64,000 bases of DNA from Streptomyces nitrosporeus (GCF_008704555.1 NZ_CP023702.1:124001-188000); one strand, 5' to 3'; shown: positions 8,218 through 17,163, counted from the first letter of the stretch. The notes: generated by a model not told the origin, from the letters alone. Made by a program: numbers and translations.

Positions 8218-9563
8218 CCGACGGCACAGGCGCGCCCGGAGGGGCCCGGGGACCGGAGTCCGACGCCGAGGCGCTGCGGGGGCGGGCCCTGGCCGCGCTG
8301 CTGGCCGCCCGCGAGCGTACCGCGCTGCTCACCGACAGCGTCGACGACCACGAGCTCACCGCCCAGCACTCCCCCCTGATGTCGCCCCTGGTGTGGGACC
8401 TCGCCCACATCGGGAACCAGGAGGAGCAGTGGCTGCTGCGTGCCGTCGGCGGTCTCGACGCCCTCCGCCCGGAGATCGACGGGCTGTACGACGCGTTCGA
8501 GCACCCCAGGGCCAGCAGGCCCTCGCTCCCGCTGCTGCCGCCGGCCGAGGCGCGCGTCTACGCCGCCGAGGTGCGGGGGCGGGCCCTGGACATCCTCGGC
8601 GGCGCCCCGCTGCACGGTGGCGGGCGCCCGCTGGAGCGTGCCGGTTTCGTCTTCGGCATGGTCGCCCAGCACGAACAGCAGCACGACGAGACCATGCTGA
8701 TCACCCATCAGCTCCGTTCGGGGCCGCCCGTGCTGGACGCGCCCGAGCCGCCCCGGCCGCCGGACGCGGTCACACTGCCCTCCGAAGTCCTGGTCGAGGG
8801 GGGCCCGTTCACCATGGGCACCTCCACCGAGCCCTGGGCGCTGGACAACGAACGGCCCGCGCACCGGCGGGAGGTGGCGGCCTTCCACATCGACACCGCG
8901 CCGGTGACCTGCGGCGCCTACGAGCGTTTCGTCGAGGACGGCGGTTACGGCGATCCTCGCTGGTGGGCCCCCGAGGGCTGGGCGATGGTCCGCGAACACG
9001 GGCTGTCCGCACCCCTGTTCTGGCGCCGGGAGGCCGGACAGTGGCTGCGCCGCCGCTTCGGGGTCACCGAGCCGGTGCCGGCCGGCGAACCCGTTCTGCA
9101 TGTGAGCTGGTACGAAGCGGACGCGTACGCCCGCTGGGCGGGGCGGCGGCTGCCGACCGAGGCGGAATGGGAGAAGGCCGCCCGGCACGACCCCGCTTCG
9201 GGCCGCTCCCGCCGCTATCCGTGGGGGGACGAGGACCCCTCCCCGGTCCACGCCAACCTGGGACAGCGCCATCTGCGTCCGGCTCCCGCCGGCGCGTACC
9301 CGGCGGGGCGTGCCCCTTCGGGTGCGGGACAGCTGATCGGTGACGTCTGGGAGTGGACGTCGAGCGACTTCCTTCCCTACCCGGGGTTCGTGGCCTTTCC
9401 CTACCGCGAGTACTCGGAGGTGTTCTTCGGTCCGGCCCACAAGGTGCTGCGCGGCGGTTCGTTCGCGGTGGACCGGGTCGCCTGCCGGGGGACCTTCCGC
9501 AACTGGGACCTGCCGGTGCGCCGCCAGATCTTCTCCGGTTTCCGGACCGCGAGGGATGCCTGA
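8214..9563 (+). CDS. egtB: Ergothioneine sulfoxide synthase EgtB
   Basis: Non-haem iron enzyme that joins hercynine to gamma-glutamylcysteine with oxygen, forming the C-S bond. ATG 8214 overlaps the egtA stop by four bases; 449 residues. The N-terminal DinB-like domain has the expected iron ligands, one His in DLAHIGNQEEQW and two in AQHEQQHDETML. The C-terminal part is a formylglycine-generating-enzyme-like (FGE-sulfatase) domain with GPFTMGTSTEPWALDNERP, RLPTEAEWEKAARHD, GDVWEWTSSDF and VLRGGSFAVDRV. Length and order are normal for actinobacterial EgtB. Confidence 0.97.
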   Translation: MTDGTGAPGGARGPESDAEALRGRALAALLAARERTALLTDSVDDHELTAQHSPLMSPLVWDLAHIGNQEEQWLLRAVGGLDALRPEIDGLYDAFEHPRASRPSLPLLPPAEARVYAAEVRGRALDILGGAPLHGGGRPLERAGFVFGMVAQHEQQHDETMLITHQLRSGPPVLDAPEPPRPPDAVTLPSEVLVEGGPFTMGTSTEPWALDNERPAHRREVAAFHIDTAPVTCGAYERFVEDGGYGDPRWWAPEGWAMVREHGLSAPLFWRREAGQWLRRRFGVTEPVPAGEPVLHVSWYEADAYARWAGRRLPTEAEWEKAARHDPASGRSRRYPWGDEDPSPVHANLGQRHLRPAPAGAYPAGRAPSGAGQLIGDVWEWTSSDFLPYPGFVAFPYREYSEVFFGPAHKVLRGGSFAVDRVACRGTFRNWDLPVRRQIFSGFRTARDA

Positions 9564-10318
9564 TGTGCCGTCATATCGCTTATGTGGGGCCATCGGTGCC
9601 TCTTGGAGAGATACTCACGGCCCCTGAGCGCTCGCTGGTGCGCCAGTCCTGGGACCCGCGGCACCAGCGCTCCGGCACGGTCAACGCGGACGGTTTCGGC
9701 GTCGGCTGGTACGCCGAGGGCGACCCGGTGCCGGGCCGGTACCGCCGCCGGGGGCCGGTCTGGGGCGACGAGACGTTCACCGATCTGGCCCGTGTGGTGC
9801 GCAGCCCCGCGCTGCTCGGCGCCGTACGGGACGCCACCCGGGCGGGTGCGGACGGGGAGGCGGCCGCCGCCCCGTTCACCGGCGGCCGCCTGCTGTTCAG
9901 CCACAACGGCGCGGTGCGGGGCTGGCCCGGGTCGCTGGCGGCGGCGGCCGGGGCCCTCCCGCCGGAACGTCTGCTCACCCTGGCGGCGCGCAGCGACTCC
10001 GCGCTGGTCTGGGCCCTCGTGCAGCACCGGATCGCCGAGGGCGGGGACATCCCCCGCGCGGTGGCCGGCACGGTGCTGGACATCGCCGGCGCGGCTCCCG
10101 GTTCGCGGCTCAATCTGCTGCTCACGGACGGCGCGGTGATCGTGGCGACCGCGTGGGGCGACTCGCTCTGGTATCTGCACGAGCCGGGGCACCGCGCCGT
10201 GGTGGCCTCGGAGCCGTACGACGGCGCCCCGCACTGGCGGGAGGTGCCCGACCGCACCCTGCTGACCGCGTCCCGCACCGGCGTTTCCCTGTCCCCGATC
10301 GAGGAGCCCTTCGCGTGA
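9563..10318 (+). CDS. egtC: Ergothioneine biosynthesis amidase EgtC
   Basis: Class II glutamine amidotransferase-like hydrolase that removes the glutamyl group from the EgtB product. ATG 9563 overlaps the egtB stop (TGATG). Of 251 residues, the nucleophile is Cys2 in MCRHIAYVGP, free once Met is removed. Other family marks are NADGFGVGWY, LLFSHNGAVRGWP and SDSALVWALV. It lies third in the operon, as in mycobacteria. Confidence 0.96.
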   Translation: MCRHIAYVGPSVPLGEILTAPERSLVRQSWDPRHQRSGTVNADGFGVGWYAEGDPVPGRYRRRGPVWGDETFTDLARVVRSPALLGAVRDATRAGADGEAAAAPFTGGRLLFSHNGAVRGWPGSLAAAAGALPPERLLTLAARSDSALVWALVQHRIAEGGDIPRAVAGTVLDIAGAAPGSRLNLLLTDGAVIVATAWGDSLWYLHEPGHRAVVASEPYDGAPHWREVPDRTLLTASRTGVSLSPIEEPFA

Positions 10319-11277
10319 GTGACTTCCGGCTGACCCGCACCCTGCCTGCGGACGCGACGGACGCGGCGCTGCGTGCCGACGTGTCCGAGGGGCTGACCCG
10401 GTATCCGAAGTCGCTGCCGCCCAAGTGGTTCTACGACGCGCGCGGCAGCGAGCTGTTCGAGGAGATCACCCGTCTGGAGGAGTACTACCCGACCCGTGCC
10501 GAACGGGAGATCCTGCTGGCCCACGCCGGGGACGTCGCCGCCGCGTCCGGTGCGCGGACCCTGGTCGAGCTGGGCTCGGGGTCGTCGGAGAAGACCCGGC
10601 ACCTGCTGGACGCGCTGCCCGGGCTGCACACCTACGTCCCCGTGGACGTCAGCGAGAGCGCGCTGCGCGGGGCGGCCGGCACCGTGCTGGCCGGGAGGCC
10701 CGGGCTGTCGGTGCACGCGCTCGTCGCCGACTTCACCCGCCCCCTGGACCTTCCGGACAGCCCCGGCCCGCGGCTGGTGGCGTTCCTGGGCGGGACGCTG
10801 GGCAATCTGCTACCGAAGGAGCGCGCGGGCTTCCTGCGGTCCGTACGGGAGCGGCTCGCGCCGGGCGACGGGCTGCTGCTGGGGACCGACCTGGTCAAGG
10901 ACGAGGAGACGCTCGTCTCGGCGTACGACGACGCGGCCGGGGTGACGGCCGCGTTCAACAAGAACGTGCTGTCGGTGGTGAACGGGGAACTGGGCGCGGA
11001 CTTCCCGCTCGACGCCTTCGACCATGTCGCCCGGTGGGACGCGGAGCACGAGTGGATCGAGATGCGGCTGCGTGCCCGCCGGGCGCTGAACGTGAAGATC
11101 CGCGAGCTGGATCTGGTGGTGGCCTTCGAGCGGGGTGAGGAGCTGCGGACCGAGGTGTCGGCGAAGTTCCGCCGGGAGGGTGTGCGGGAGGAACTGGCCG
11201 CCGCCGGACTGCGGCTGGATCAGTGGTGGACGGACGCGGCGGGCCGGTTCGCGCTGTCGCTGTCGACGGCCCGCTGA
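10315..11277 (+). CDS. egtD: L-histidine N-alpha-methyltransferase EgtD
   Basis: SAM-dependent enzyme that trimethylates histidine to hercynine, the committed step to ergothioneine. GTG 10315 overlaps the egtC stop (GTGA). It has 320 residues. Recognisable motifs are PPKWFYDARGSELFEEIT, EEYYPTRAEREIL, the SAM motif LVELGSGSSEKTR, PVDVSESAL, FLGGTLGNLLP and FNKNVLSVVN. No separate egtE lies downstream; that C-S lyase step must be supplied elsewhere. Its last 58 bp overlap the end of the convergent acyltransferase gene. Confidence 0.97.
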   Translation: MSDFRLTRTLPADATDAALRADVSEGLTRYPKSLPPKWFYDARGSELFEEITRLEEYYPTRAEREILLAHAGDVAAASGARTLVELGSGSSEKTRHLLDALPGLHTYVPVDVSESALRGAAGTVLAGRPGLSVHALVADFTRPLDLPDSPGPRLVAFLGGTLGNLLPKERAGFLRSVRERLAPGDGLLLGTDLVKDEETLVSAYDDAAGVTAAFNKNVLSVVNGELGADFPLDAFDHVARWDAEHEWIEMRLRARRALNVKIRELDLVVAFERGEELRTEVSAKFRREGVREELAAAGLRLDQWWTDAAGRFALSLSTAR

Positions 11278-12059
11278 GCGGCGCGGGCCAGGGCGCGCCG
11301 GCCTGGCCCGCTCCCGGCCGGCAGCGGGGGCAGGACGCTGATCTCCGCGGTGAGCCCGGCGGCCGTCACCACTCTCCAGAGCGAGGCGGTGAGCGGGTCG
11401 TCGCCGACGAAGGCGGCGGCCCCCGCCGCGTCCGGGCCCGTGGTGCGGTAGCTGATGCGGACGGGCCGGACGGCGGCGCCCGCGTCGATCGCCGCCTGGA
11501 AGGCGGCGGGCCGGAACGGGCCCCCGGGCCCGCGCCCGCACCAGGTGCTGCCCTGCGGGAAGACGGCCACCCGTGATCCGCCGCGCAGCGCGCCGGCCAT
11601 GGCCCGTACGGAGCCGGGGAGGGTGCGCAGCCGGTCCCGGTCGACGAAGAGCGTGCCGCCGAGCGCGGCGAGCGGTCCCAGGAGCGGCCAGTGGCGGATC
11701 TCGGCCTTGGCGACCATCCGGGCCGGGAACACCGAGGCGACCAGCAAGACGTCCAGCCAGCTGATGTGGTTGGCGACGACCAGTTCCCCGGGGCGGGGCC
11801 GGGCGCCGCCGGCGGGCCGCCCGGTGACCCGTACCCGTACGCCGAAGCCGCGCACCACCGCGTACGCCCAGCCGCTGACCAGCCGGTCGCGGCGGTGCGT
11901 CCCCAGGAGCGGCACGAGGGGCAGGGCGAGCACCCCGAGCAGGGTGAGCAGGCACCCGGTGAGCAGCAGGAGGGCGGCGTGCGGGGGTGTCCGGGAGGCG
12001 CCCCCGTGGCCGGCGCAGCGCTGGGGGGTGCACGGGGCGGCGGGGAGCCAGGCGCTCAT
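11220..12059 (-). CDS. 1-acyl-glycerol-3-phosphate/lyso-ornithine lipid acyltransferase (PlsC family)
   Basis: Membrane-associated acyltransferase of 279 residues, start ATG 12059. A hydrophobic N-terminal anchor (ALLLLTGCLLTLLGVLALP) is followed by the HX4D motif in ANHISWLD, the acceptor block GGTLFVDRDR, and FPQGSTWCG, a variant of the usual FPEGT. Its start overlaps the stop of the OlsB-like gene by four bases, so the two form one translation unit. With OlsB as partner the likely role is OlsA: adding the second acyl chain to lyso-ornithine lipid. A plain phospholipid PlsC role cannot be excluded. Its 3' end overlaps egtD tail-to-tail by 58 bp. Confidence 0.85.
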   Translation of the reverse strand: MSAWLPAAPCTPQRCAGHGGASRTPPHAALLLLTGCLLTLLGVLALPLVPLLGTHRRDRLVSGWAYAVVRGFGVRVRVTGRPAGGARPRPGELVVANHISWLDVLLVASVFPARMVAKAEIRHWPLLGPLAALGGTLFVDRDRLRTLPGSVRAMAGALRGGSRVAVFPQGSTWCGRGPGGPFRPAAFQAAIDAGAAVRPVRISYRTTGPDAAGAAAFVGDDPLTASLWRVVTAAGLTAEISVLPPLPAGSGPGRRALARAAQRAVDSDSANRPAASVHH

Positions 12060-12841
12060 CGCAGCGGGGCGAGCGAGAGGAAGTGGCGCAGGTAGCGGGG
12101 GTCGGTGCGGCGCATGGACAGCAGGACGTAGAGGTCGGCGACACCGAAGCCGGGGTCGTGGGCGGGTGCTCCGCAGACCCAGGCGCCGAGGCGGAGGTAA
12201 CCGCGCAGCAGCGGCGGCAGCTGCGCCCGGGATCCGGGGCCGCCCGCGTGGCCGGTGGTGTCCCAGAGGCGGTGGGGCGTCACCCAGTACTCCTGGGGCG
12301 CCAGGTGGCCGGCGCGTACGGTCTCCCAGCTGCGGGCGGCCAGGGCGCCGCCGTCGGCCAGGGGTATGGAGCAGCATCCCGCCAGCCAGTTGTGGCCGGT
12401 GCGTTCCATGTAGCGGGCGATCCCGGCCCAGAGGAGGGCGATGACGGTGCCGTGCCGGTGGGCGGGGTGGACGCAGGAGCGGCCCGCCTCGACGAGGTCG
12501 TCGCGGATCGTCAGCAGCTTCCCGAGGTCGAACTCGCCCTCCGCGTAGAGCCGTCCGGCGCGCCGGGCGCCCTGGGGCGGCAGCAGCCGGTAGGTGGCGA
12601 CCACCTGGCCGGTGGCCGTCTCGCGCACCAGCAGATGGTCGCAGTGGATGTCGAAGGCGTCGCTGTCGAGGCCCGGTTCGAGGGTGTCGAGCCGGGCACC
12701 GAGTTCCCCGGCGAACACCTGGTGGCGGAGCCGCTGGGCGGCTTGTACGTCCTCGGGTCCGGTGGCCAGCGAGACGGTGTACGCCACGGGGGCGGGCGGT
12801 GCGGGGGCCGGGGTGGAGGGGGCGGAGGGCAGCACGGTCAT
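12056..12841 (-). CDS. OlsB-like N-acyltransferase (ornithine lipid synthesis)
   Basis: GNAT-fold N-acyltransferase of 261 residues. The family marks are RLRHQVFAGELGA, a region with DHLLVRE and VVATYRLLPP, the EGEFDL strand, EAGRSCVHPAHRHGTVIALLW and the fold segment around GHNWLAGCCSIPL. These match the hemolysin/OlsB acyl-ACP ornithine N-acyltransferase class (Acetyltransf_5). It precedes the PlsC-like gene with a four-base overlap, the arrangement of olsBA. Such phosphorus-free lipids commonly form under phosphate limitation, but I found no clear PHO box in the 175-bp upstream gap. The N-terminal 18 residues are a Pro/Ala leader. Confidence 0.82.
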   Translation of the reverse strand: MTVLPSAPSTPAPAPPAPVAYTVSLATGPEDVQAAQRLRHQVFAGELGARLDTLEPGLDSDAFDIHCDHLLVRETATGQVVATYRLLPPQGARRAGRLYAEGEFDLGKLLTIRDDLVEAGRSCVHPAHRHGTVIALLWAGIARYMERTGHNWLAGCCSIPLADGGALAARSWETVRAGHLAPQEYWVTPHRLWDTTGHAGGPGSRAQLPPLLRGYLRLGAWVCGAPAHDPGFGVADLYVLLSMRRTDPRYLRHFLSLAPLR

Positions 12842-13016
12842 GGCGTTCTCCGGGGACGGATCGGTGAGGGCGGCCGCCGGGCCATCGCGCGAGTGCGGTG
12901 GCCCGGCCCCTTACTTCTTCCGTGACCGGCTGGATTCGACGTGACCGCCACCGATCGGGCGGATGTGCGACGGCTGAATCCCGGGGTGTCCCGTCCTCAC
13001 CGGATCCGCCGGTGCG

Positions 13017-14270
13017 TCATCCCGCGATGAGTTTGGCCGTGATGCTGTCCGATGCCTTCTTGGCCTCGGTGGCCGGGTCGGCCCCTTCCAGCACGGCCGT
13101 CATGTAGGGCTTGATCGGGTTGACCGCCTCGACCGCGGCCCAGTTGGGCGAGTTGGGGGTGGCGCGGCCCCGGGCGGCTCCCTCGGCCATCGCCGCGGTG
13201 CCCTCCTGGCCCTCGACGACCCCGGCGAGGGAGGTCTTGTTGGGCACGTAGCTCATGGTCCGGGCGAGCTCCGTCTGCCACTTCTCCCCGGCGAGCGCCT
13301 TGACGACCTCGATGCCCTCGCGGCGGTCGGAGCTGCTCTCCGGCACGATGAGGTCCGATCCGCCGGTGAAGACGGCACCCGGCGCGGCGGCGGTCTTGCC
13401 GGGGATGGGGAAGAAGCCCAGTTTCCCCTTCAGTTCCGGGTTCTTCTTCTCGATGGCGGCGGCGGATCCGGGGGTGGTGATCATCTGGGCTATGTCGCCC
13501 TCGGCGAACTGCTCGTCCTGCGAGGGCGTCTCCTCGTCGCCGCCCTTGGGGCCGTCGCCGTACTGCTGGAGCCGCTTGTAGAAGTCCATGCCCTTGAGCG
13601 CCGCGGGCGAGTGCAGGGTGCCCTCCCAGTCGCCCTCGGAGTCGTCGGCCAGCTCGCCGCCCTCGTCCCAGATGAACCCGGCCAGCACGTACCAGTTCTG
13701 CCCGGGGAGGTAGATGCCCTGGGTACCGCCCGTGTTCAGCTTCTCGCTGGTCTCCAGCCACTGCTTGCGGGTCTTGGGGGTCTCGGTGATACCGGCCTGC
13801 TCGAAGAGCTCCTTGTTGTAGACCACCACGCGGTTGGCGGCGTACCAGGGGATGCCGTACTGCCCGCCGTTGACCTTGCCGGGCTGGGCGAGGCCGGGGA
13901 TCCAGTCGTCGCCGCCGAGGTCGCGCATCGACTCCAGCGTGAGGTCGCGCAGGTCGCCGGTCGCCGCGTACTGGGCGACCTGGGTGTTGCCGACCTCGAT
14001 GACGTCCGGCGCGTCGTCGCTGTCCAGGGCCTTGATCACCTTGGGGCCGATGCCGCTCCACTCCTGGATGACGAACTCCAGTTCGACAGAAGGGTGCTCG
14101 TCCTCGTAGGACTCCGTGAACCGGTCCAGGAAGTCCTGGGAGACGCTGCCCTTCATCAGCCAGACGGTCACCGTGTGACCTCCGTCCCCCAGACCGGGAA
14201 TACTTCCGCAGCCACTGAGCACGAGGGACGAGACAAGAGCAACGGCGCCGGCCGTCATTCGGTTCTTCAC
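13017..14270 (-). CDS. Extracellular solute-binding lipoprotein, ABC sugar type
   Basis: Substrate-binding protein of a CUT1-type sugar importer, anchored outside the membrane. I place the start at GTG 14270 because AGAAGG stands eight bases upstream; another GTG three codons earlier would sit on the ribosome site. The protein has 417 residues: signal peptide with lipobox LSGC, then a type-1 solute-binding fold (TVTVWLMKGS, APDVIEVGNT, YGIPWYAANRVVVYNKELF, SDLIVPESS). No permease or ATPase is adjacent, so it is an orphan here; the MalK-type ATPase at the window start is 12 kb away. It is divergent from dodecin. Confidence 0.9.
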   Translation of the reverse strand: MKNRMTAGAVALVSSLVLSGCGSIPGLGDGGHTVTVWLMKGSVSQDFLDRFTESYEDEHPSVELEFVIQEWSGIGPKVIKALDSDDAPDVIEVGNTQVAQYAATGDLRDLTLESMRDLGGDDWIPGLAQPGKVNGGQYGIPWYAANRVVVYNKELFEQAGITETPKTRKQWLETSEKLNTGGTQGIYLPGQNWYVLAGFIWDEGGELADDSEGDWEGTLHSPAALKGMDFYKRLQQYGDGPKGGDEETPSQDEQFAEGDIAQMITTPGSAAAIEKKNPELKGKLGFFPIPGKTAAAPGAVFTGGSDLIVPESSSDRREGIEVVKALAGEKWQTELARTMSYVPNKTSLAGVVEGQEGTAAMAEGAARGRATPNSPNWAAVEAVNPIKPYMTAVLEGADPATEAKKASDSITAKLIAG

Positions 14271-14475
14271 GGGTGTCACCTTCTGCGAAACGGCAAGATC
14301 AAGACACAGGACCCGGGTGGGGGGACTGCGGGCATCGCTCGCACGGGTGTGTGGCTGGGAAGTTTGGTATGGACCATTCGCGAGGTCAAGCCCGGCTCCG
14401 GCGATTTGCCCGTGGTGTTACCTCGCGGCGCCGGGTCCCGTGAGGCACCGTGGAATAAGCGAAAGGGGACAATCG

Positions 14476-14691
14476 ATGTCGAATCACACCTACCGGGTCA
14501 CCGAAATCGTAGGAACCTCCGAGGAGGGCGTCGACGCGGCCATCCGCAACGGTGTCGCGAGGGCCGCCGAAACGTTGCACAATCTCGACTGGTTCGAGAT
14601 GACGGCCGTACGCGGACATATCGAGAACGGCCGGATCGCGCACTTCCAGGTCGGCCTCAAGGTGGGCTTCCGGCTCGACGGCGACACCTGA
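14476..14691 (+). CDS. Dodecin flavin-storage protein
   Basis: Dodecin of 71 residues, which forms hollow dodecamers that hold riboflavin, FMN or coenzyme A derivatives. The start is ATG 14476 after GAAAGGGG. Family marks are YRVTEIVGTS near the N-terminus, the flavin-stacking Trp in LDWFEMTAVRG, and the last strand FQVGLKVGFRL. Length is standard. Confidence 0.95.
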   Translation: MSNHTYRVTEIVGTSEEGVDAAIRNGVARAAETLHNLDWFEMTAVRGHIENGRIAHFQVGLKVGFRLDGDT

Positions 14692-14728
14692 GCCCTCCGG
14701 CCGTGCCCCGGTGCGCCGGGCGGACCGT

Positions 14729-15217
14729 TCAGGTGCGTCCTTCCCTCTCCTGCGCGTCCTTCAGCACGGGCGACACGAGGGCCCACCGGGCCCGGACGAC
14801 GGTGAAGCCCGCCCGCTCGGCGGCGTCGCAGACCAGTTCGTCGTCGTCGACGAGGACCCGCACCTCGCGGGTGCGGGCCAGCTCGCGAAGGACGTCCAGC
14901 TTGGTGTGCCGGGCGGGCCGGCGGTCGTCGTTGCGCCGCATGCGGACGGGGCCGCGGGGAAGCCCGTGCCGCTCCAGCCAGGCGAGCGTGTCGCGCCGGC
15001 ACCGCTCCGGCCGCCCGGTGAGGTACACGACCTCGCACTCCTTCGCGTGCGAGCGGGCCAGCTCCACTCCCTCGGCCAGCGGCGGGTCGGCGGCGGCCGC
15101 GGCGAAGAACGCCGCCCAGTCACGCCGCCGGCCTTCCAGAAGGTGCTGCCGGTGGCGGCTGTCCGCGACGGTCCCGTCCAGGTCGAACACGGCCAGCGGC
15201 CGCGGGGTGTTCCTCAT
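14729..15217 (-). CDS. HAD-superfamily phosphatase (PNKP phosphatase-like)
   Basis: Small HAD hydrolase of 162 residues from ATG 15217. Motif I is VFDLDGTVADSRHR with the nucleophile Asp and acid Asp; motif II is VYLTGRP; later come the Lys in KLDVLREL and the acidic motif VLVDDDELV. The pattern FDLDGT...YLTGRPERCRRDTLAWLERHGLP resembles the 3'-phosphatase domain of polynucleotide kinase and phage PseT. The kinase half is absent. A longer frame upstream encodes nothing family-like, so this start is preferred. It is divergent from the DJ-1/PfpI gene. Confidence 0.8.
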   Translation of the reverse strand: MRNTPRPLAVFDLDGTVADSRHRQHLLEGRRRDWAAFFAAAAADPPLAEGVELARSHAKECEVVYLTGRPERCRRDTLAWLERHGLPRGPVRMRRNDDRRPARHTKLDVLRELARTREVRVLVDDDELVCDAAERAGFTVVRARWALVSPVLKDAQEREGRT

Positions 15218-15335
15218 CCCGCCCACCCTAGGACCGAGGCGGCCGGCCCGCGGCACCCGGTGCCGGGCCCTCCGGCCCCCGCACATCACAGATCGGTCCC
15301 CGTGACACCACGGGCGACGAGAAAGGACCGGATCC

Positions 15336-15905
15336 ATGACCGACACCGACCTCGACGGGCGCCGCGTTCTGGCCATCGTCACCAACTACGGCGTGGAGCA
15401 GGACGAACTCGTCGTGCCCGTACGGCGCCTGCGGGAGGCGGGCGCCACCGTCGACGTGGCCGCCGTCTCCGCCGACGCCATCCGCACACTCGTCGGGGAC
15501 AAGGACCCCGGGGAGACCGTGCGGCCCTCCCTGACCCTGGCCGACGCAGACCCGGCGGGCTACGACCTGCTGCTCGTCCCCGGCGGCACCCTGAACGCCG
15601 ACAGTCTGCGCCTGGACGACGACGCCCTGGACGCCGTCCGTTCCTTCACCTCCTCGGGCCGTCCGGTCGCGGCGATCTGCCACGGCCCGTGGGCTCTCGT
15701 CGAGGCGGGCGTGGTCAAGGAGAAGACCCTCACCTCGTACCTCTCGCTCAGGACCGACATCCGCAACGCGGGCGGCACCTGGGAGGACCGCCCGGTCGTC
15801 ACCGACGACGCCGGCGGCTGGCTCCTGATCACCTCGCGGAACCCCGGCGACCTGGAGGACTTCCTCCGGGAGATCGGCAAGGCCCTCACTTCCGCGGGGT
15901 CCTGA
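15336..15905 (+). CDS. DJ-1/PfpI-family protein (type 1 glutamine amidotransferase-like)
   Basis: Protein of 189 residues related to the PfpI/YhbO/general stress protein 18 group, reported to act as glyoxalases, deglycases or chaperones. The nucleophile elbow is AAICHGPWALVEAG with Cys-His-Gly; the fold begins VLAIVTNYGVEQDE and has YDLLLVPGGTLNADSLR. ATG 15336 is preceded by GAGAAAGGA. Its end overlaps the convergent phosphatase gene by 20 bp. Exact activity cannot be read from sequence. Confidence 0.9.
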   Translation: MTDTDLDGRRVLAIVTNYGVEQDELVVPVRRLREAGATVDVAAVSADAIRTLVGDKDPGETVRPSLTLADADPAGYDLLLVPGGTLNADSLRLDDDALDAVRSFTSSGRPVAAICHGPWALVEAGVVKEKTLTSYLSLRTDIRNAGGTWEDRPVVTDDAGGWLLITSRNPGDLEDFLREIGKALTSAGS

Positions 15906-17163
15906 CCGCCCGTCCGCCCGTCCGCGGCGAGACGGGCGGAACACTGATCGCCAGGATCGCCGTGTCGTCGTCGATGCCTTCGCCGAGCTCCTCCAGGAGC
16001 GAGGTGAAGGCATCGACGGCCCCGGCGGCGGACGTGGGCGCCAGGGCCCGGGCGAACTCCAGCAGCGCGTCCTCGCCGTAGCGCGCGCTCTCGCCGTCCA
16101 CACGCGCCTCGGTCAGCCCGTCCGTGTAGAAGAGCAGGGTGTCCCCGAGGCCGAGGCAGACCTCTCTGGCCGCGATGTGCGCGTCCGGTACCGCGCCGAC
16201 CAGCTGGCCCTCCGGGGTGTCGAGGTACTCGGCTCCGCCGTCGGCCCTCAGCAGCAGGGCCGGCGGATGGCCGCCGCTCGCGAGCACGACACGGAACTCC
16301 CCCTCGCGGCCCACCGGCGTGAGCAGCCCGAAGACCACCGTGCAGAAACGCGGTTCCTCCTCCTGGCTCTCCTCCTGGAGCACGGCGTCCAGGGTCCGCA
16401 GCACGGCTGCCGGGTCCGGGTCGTAGACGGCCGCCGTACGCAGGGTGTACCGGGCGATCGAGGTGGTCACCGCCGCTTCGGCGCCCTTGCCCCGGACGTC
16501 CCCCAGGAACAGGCCCCACCGGCCGGAGCCGAGCGGGAAGAGGTCGTAGAAGTCACCGCCCACCTCGTCGGAGGAGGCGATGCGGTAGTGGGCCGCCACG
16601 TCCAGGCCCGGTACGGATTCCAGGGCGGGCGGCAGCAGGGTCCGCTGCAGCGTGGCCGCGAGCCTCTGCAGCCGCGCGCGTTCGCGTTCGGCCTCGTGGC
16701 GTGCCGCCAGCAGTTCCCGCTCGTAGGTGCGCCGGTCCCGGGCGTCGAGCAGGGTCGTCCGGATCATCAGCGGTTCGCCGTCGGGCCCCTTCCTGACGAC
16801 GGCGGTGACCAGCACGGGCAGCCGGCCGCCGTCCGCCGCCAGGAGGTCCAGGTCGATCCCGCTGACCTCGCCCTGCATACCGAGCAGCGGGGCGAGGTGC
16901 GTCTCGTAGTAGATGCGGCCGCCCACGGTCAGCAGGTCGGTGAACGTCCGCCGTCCCACCAGTTCGTCGCGCCCGTAGCCGAGCCACCTCAGGAGCGTGC
17001 CGTTGACCAGGACGATGCGTCCGTCGGGCAGCGTGGAGAGGTAGCCGCAGGGGGCGTTCTCGTAGAGGTCCTCCGCATCGAGTTCCGGCAGGGCGGAGAG
17101 GTCCGGGGCGCCGGGCGCCCCGCACCCCTCCCGCTCGCCCTCGCCGGGGGGCCGGGGGGTCAC
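15886..17163 (-). CDS. RsbP-like PAS-PP2C (SpoIIE) serine phosphatase
   Basis: Cytoplasmic phosphatase of 425 residues that would dephosphorylate an anti-anti-sigma factor. GTG 17163 overlaps the stop of the hydrolase gene (GTGA), so the two are translationally coupled. Residues about 25-140 form a PAS domain (YENAPCGYLSTLPDGRIVLVN, FTDLLTVGGRIYYETHLAPL), then a coiled linker rich in Glu/Arg, then the SpoIIE domain with VGGDFYDLFPL, FLGDVRGKGAEAA and a final DDDTAILAI carrying metal ligands. The order hydrolase then PAS-PP2C is that of rsbQ-rsbP of Bacillus subtilis, where RsbP signals energy stress to SigB. Its STAS target is not in the window. Confidence 0.88.
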   Translation of the reverse strand: MTPRPPGEGEREGCGAPGAPDLSALPELDAEDLYENAPCGYLSTLPDGRIVLVNGTLLRWLGYGRDELVGRRTFTDLLTVGGRIYYETHLAPLLGMQGEVSGIDLDLLAADGGRLPVLVTAVVRKGPDGEPLMIRTTLLDARDRRTYERELLAARHEAERERARLQRLAATLQRTLLPPALESVPGLDVAAHYRIASSDEVGGDFYDLFPLGSGRWGLFLGDVRGKGAEAAVTTSIARYTLRTAAVYDPDPAAVLRTLDAVLQEESQEEEPRFCTVVFGLLTPVGREGEFRVVLASGGHPPALLLRADGGAEYLDTPEGQLVGAVPDAHIAAREVCLGLGDTLLFYTDGLTEARVDGESARYGEDALLEFARALAPTSAAGAVDAFTSLLEELGEGIDDDTAILAISVPPVSPRTGGRAVRTPRK

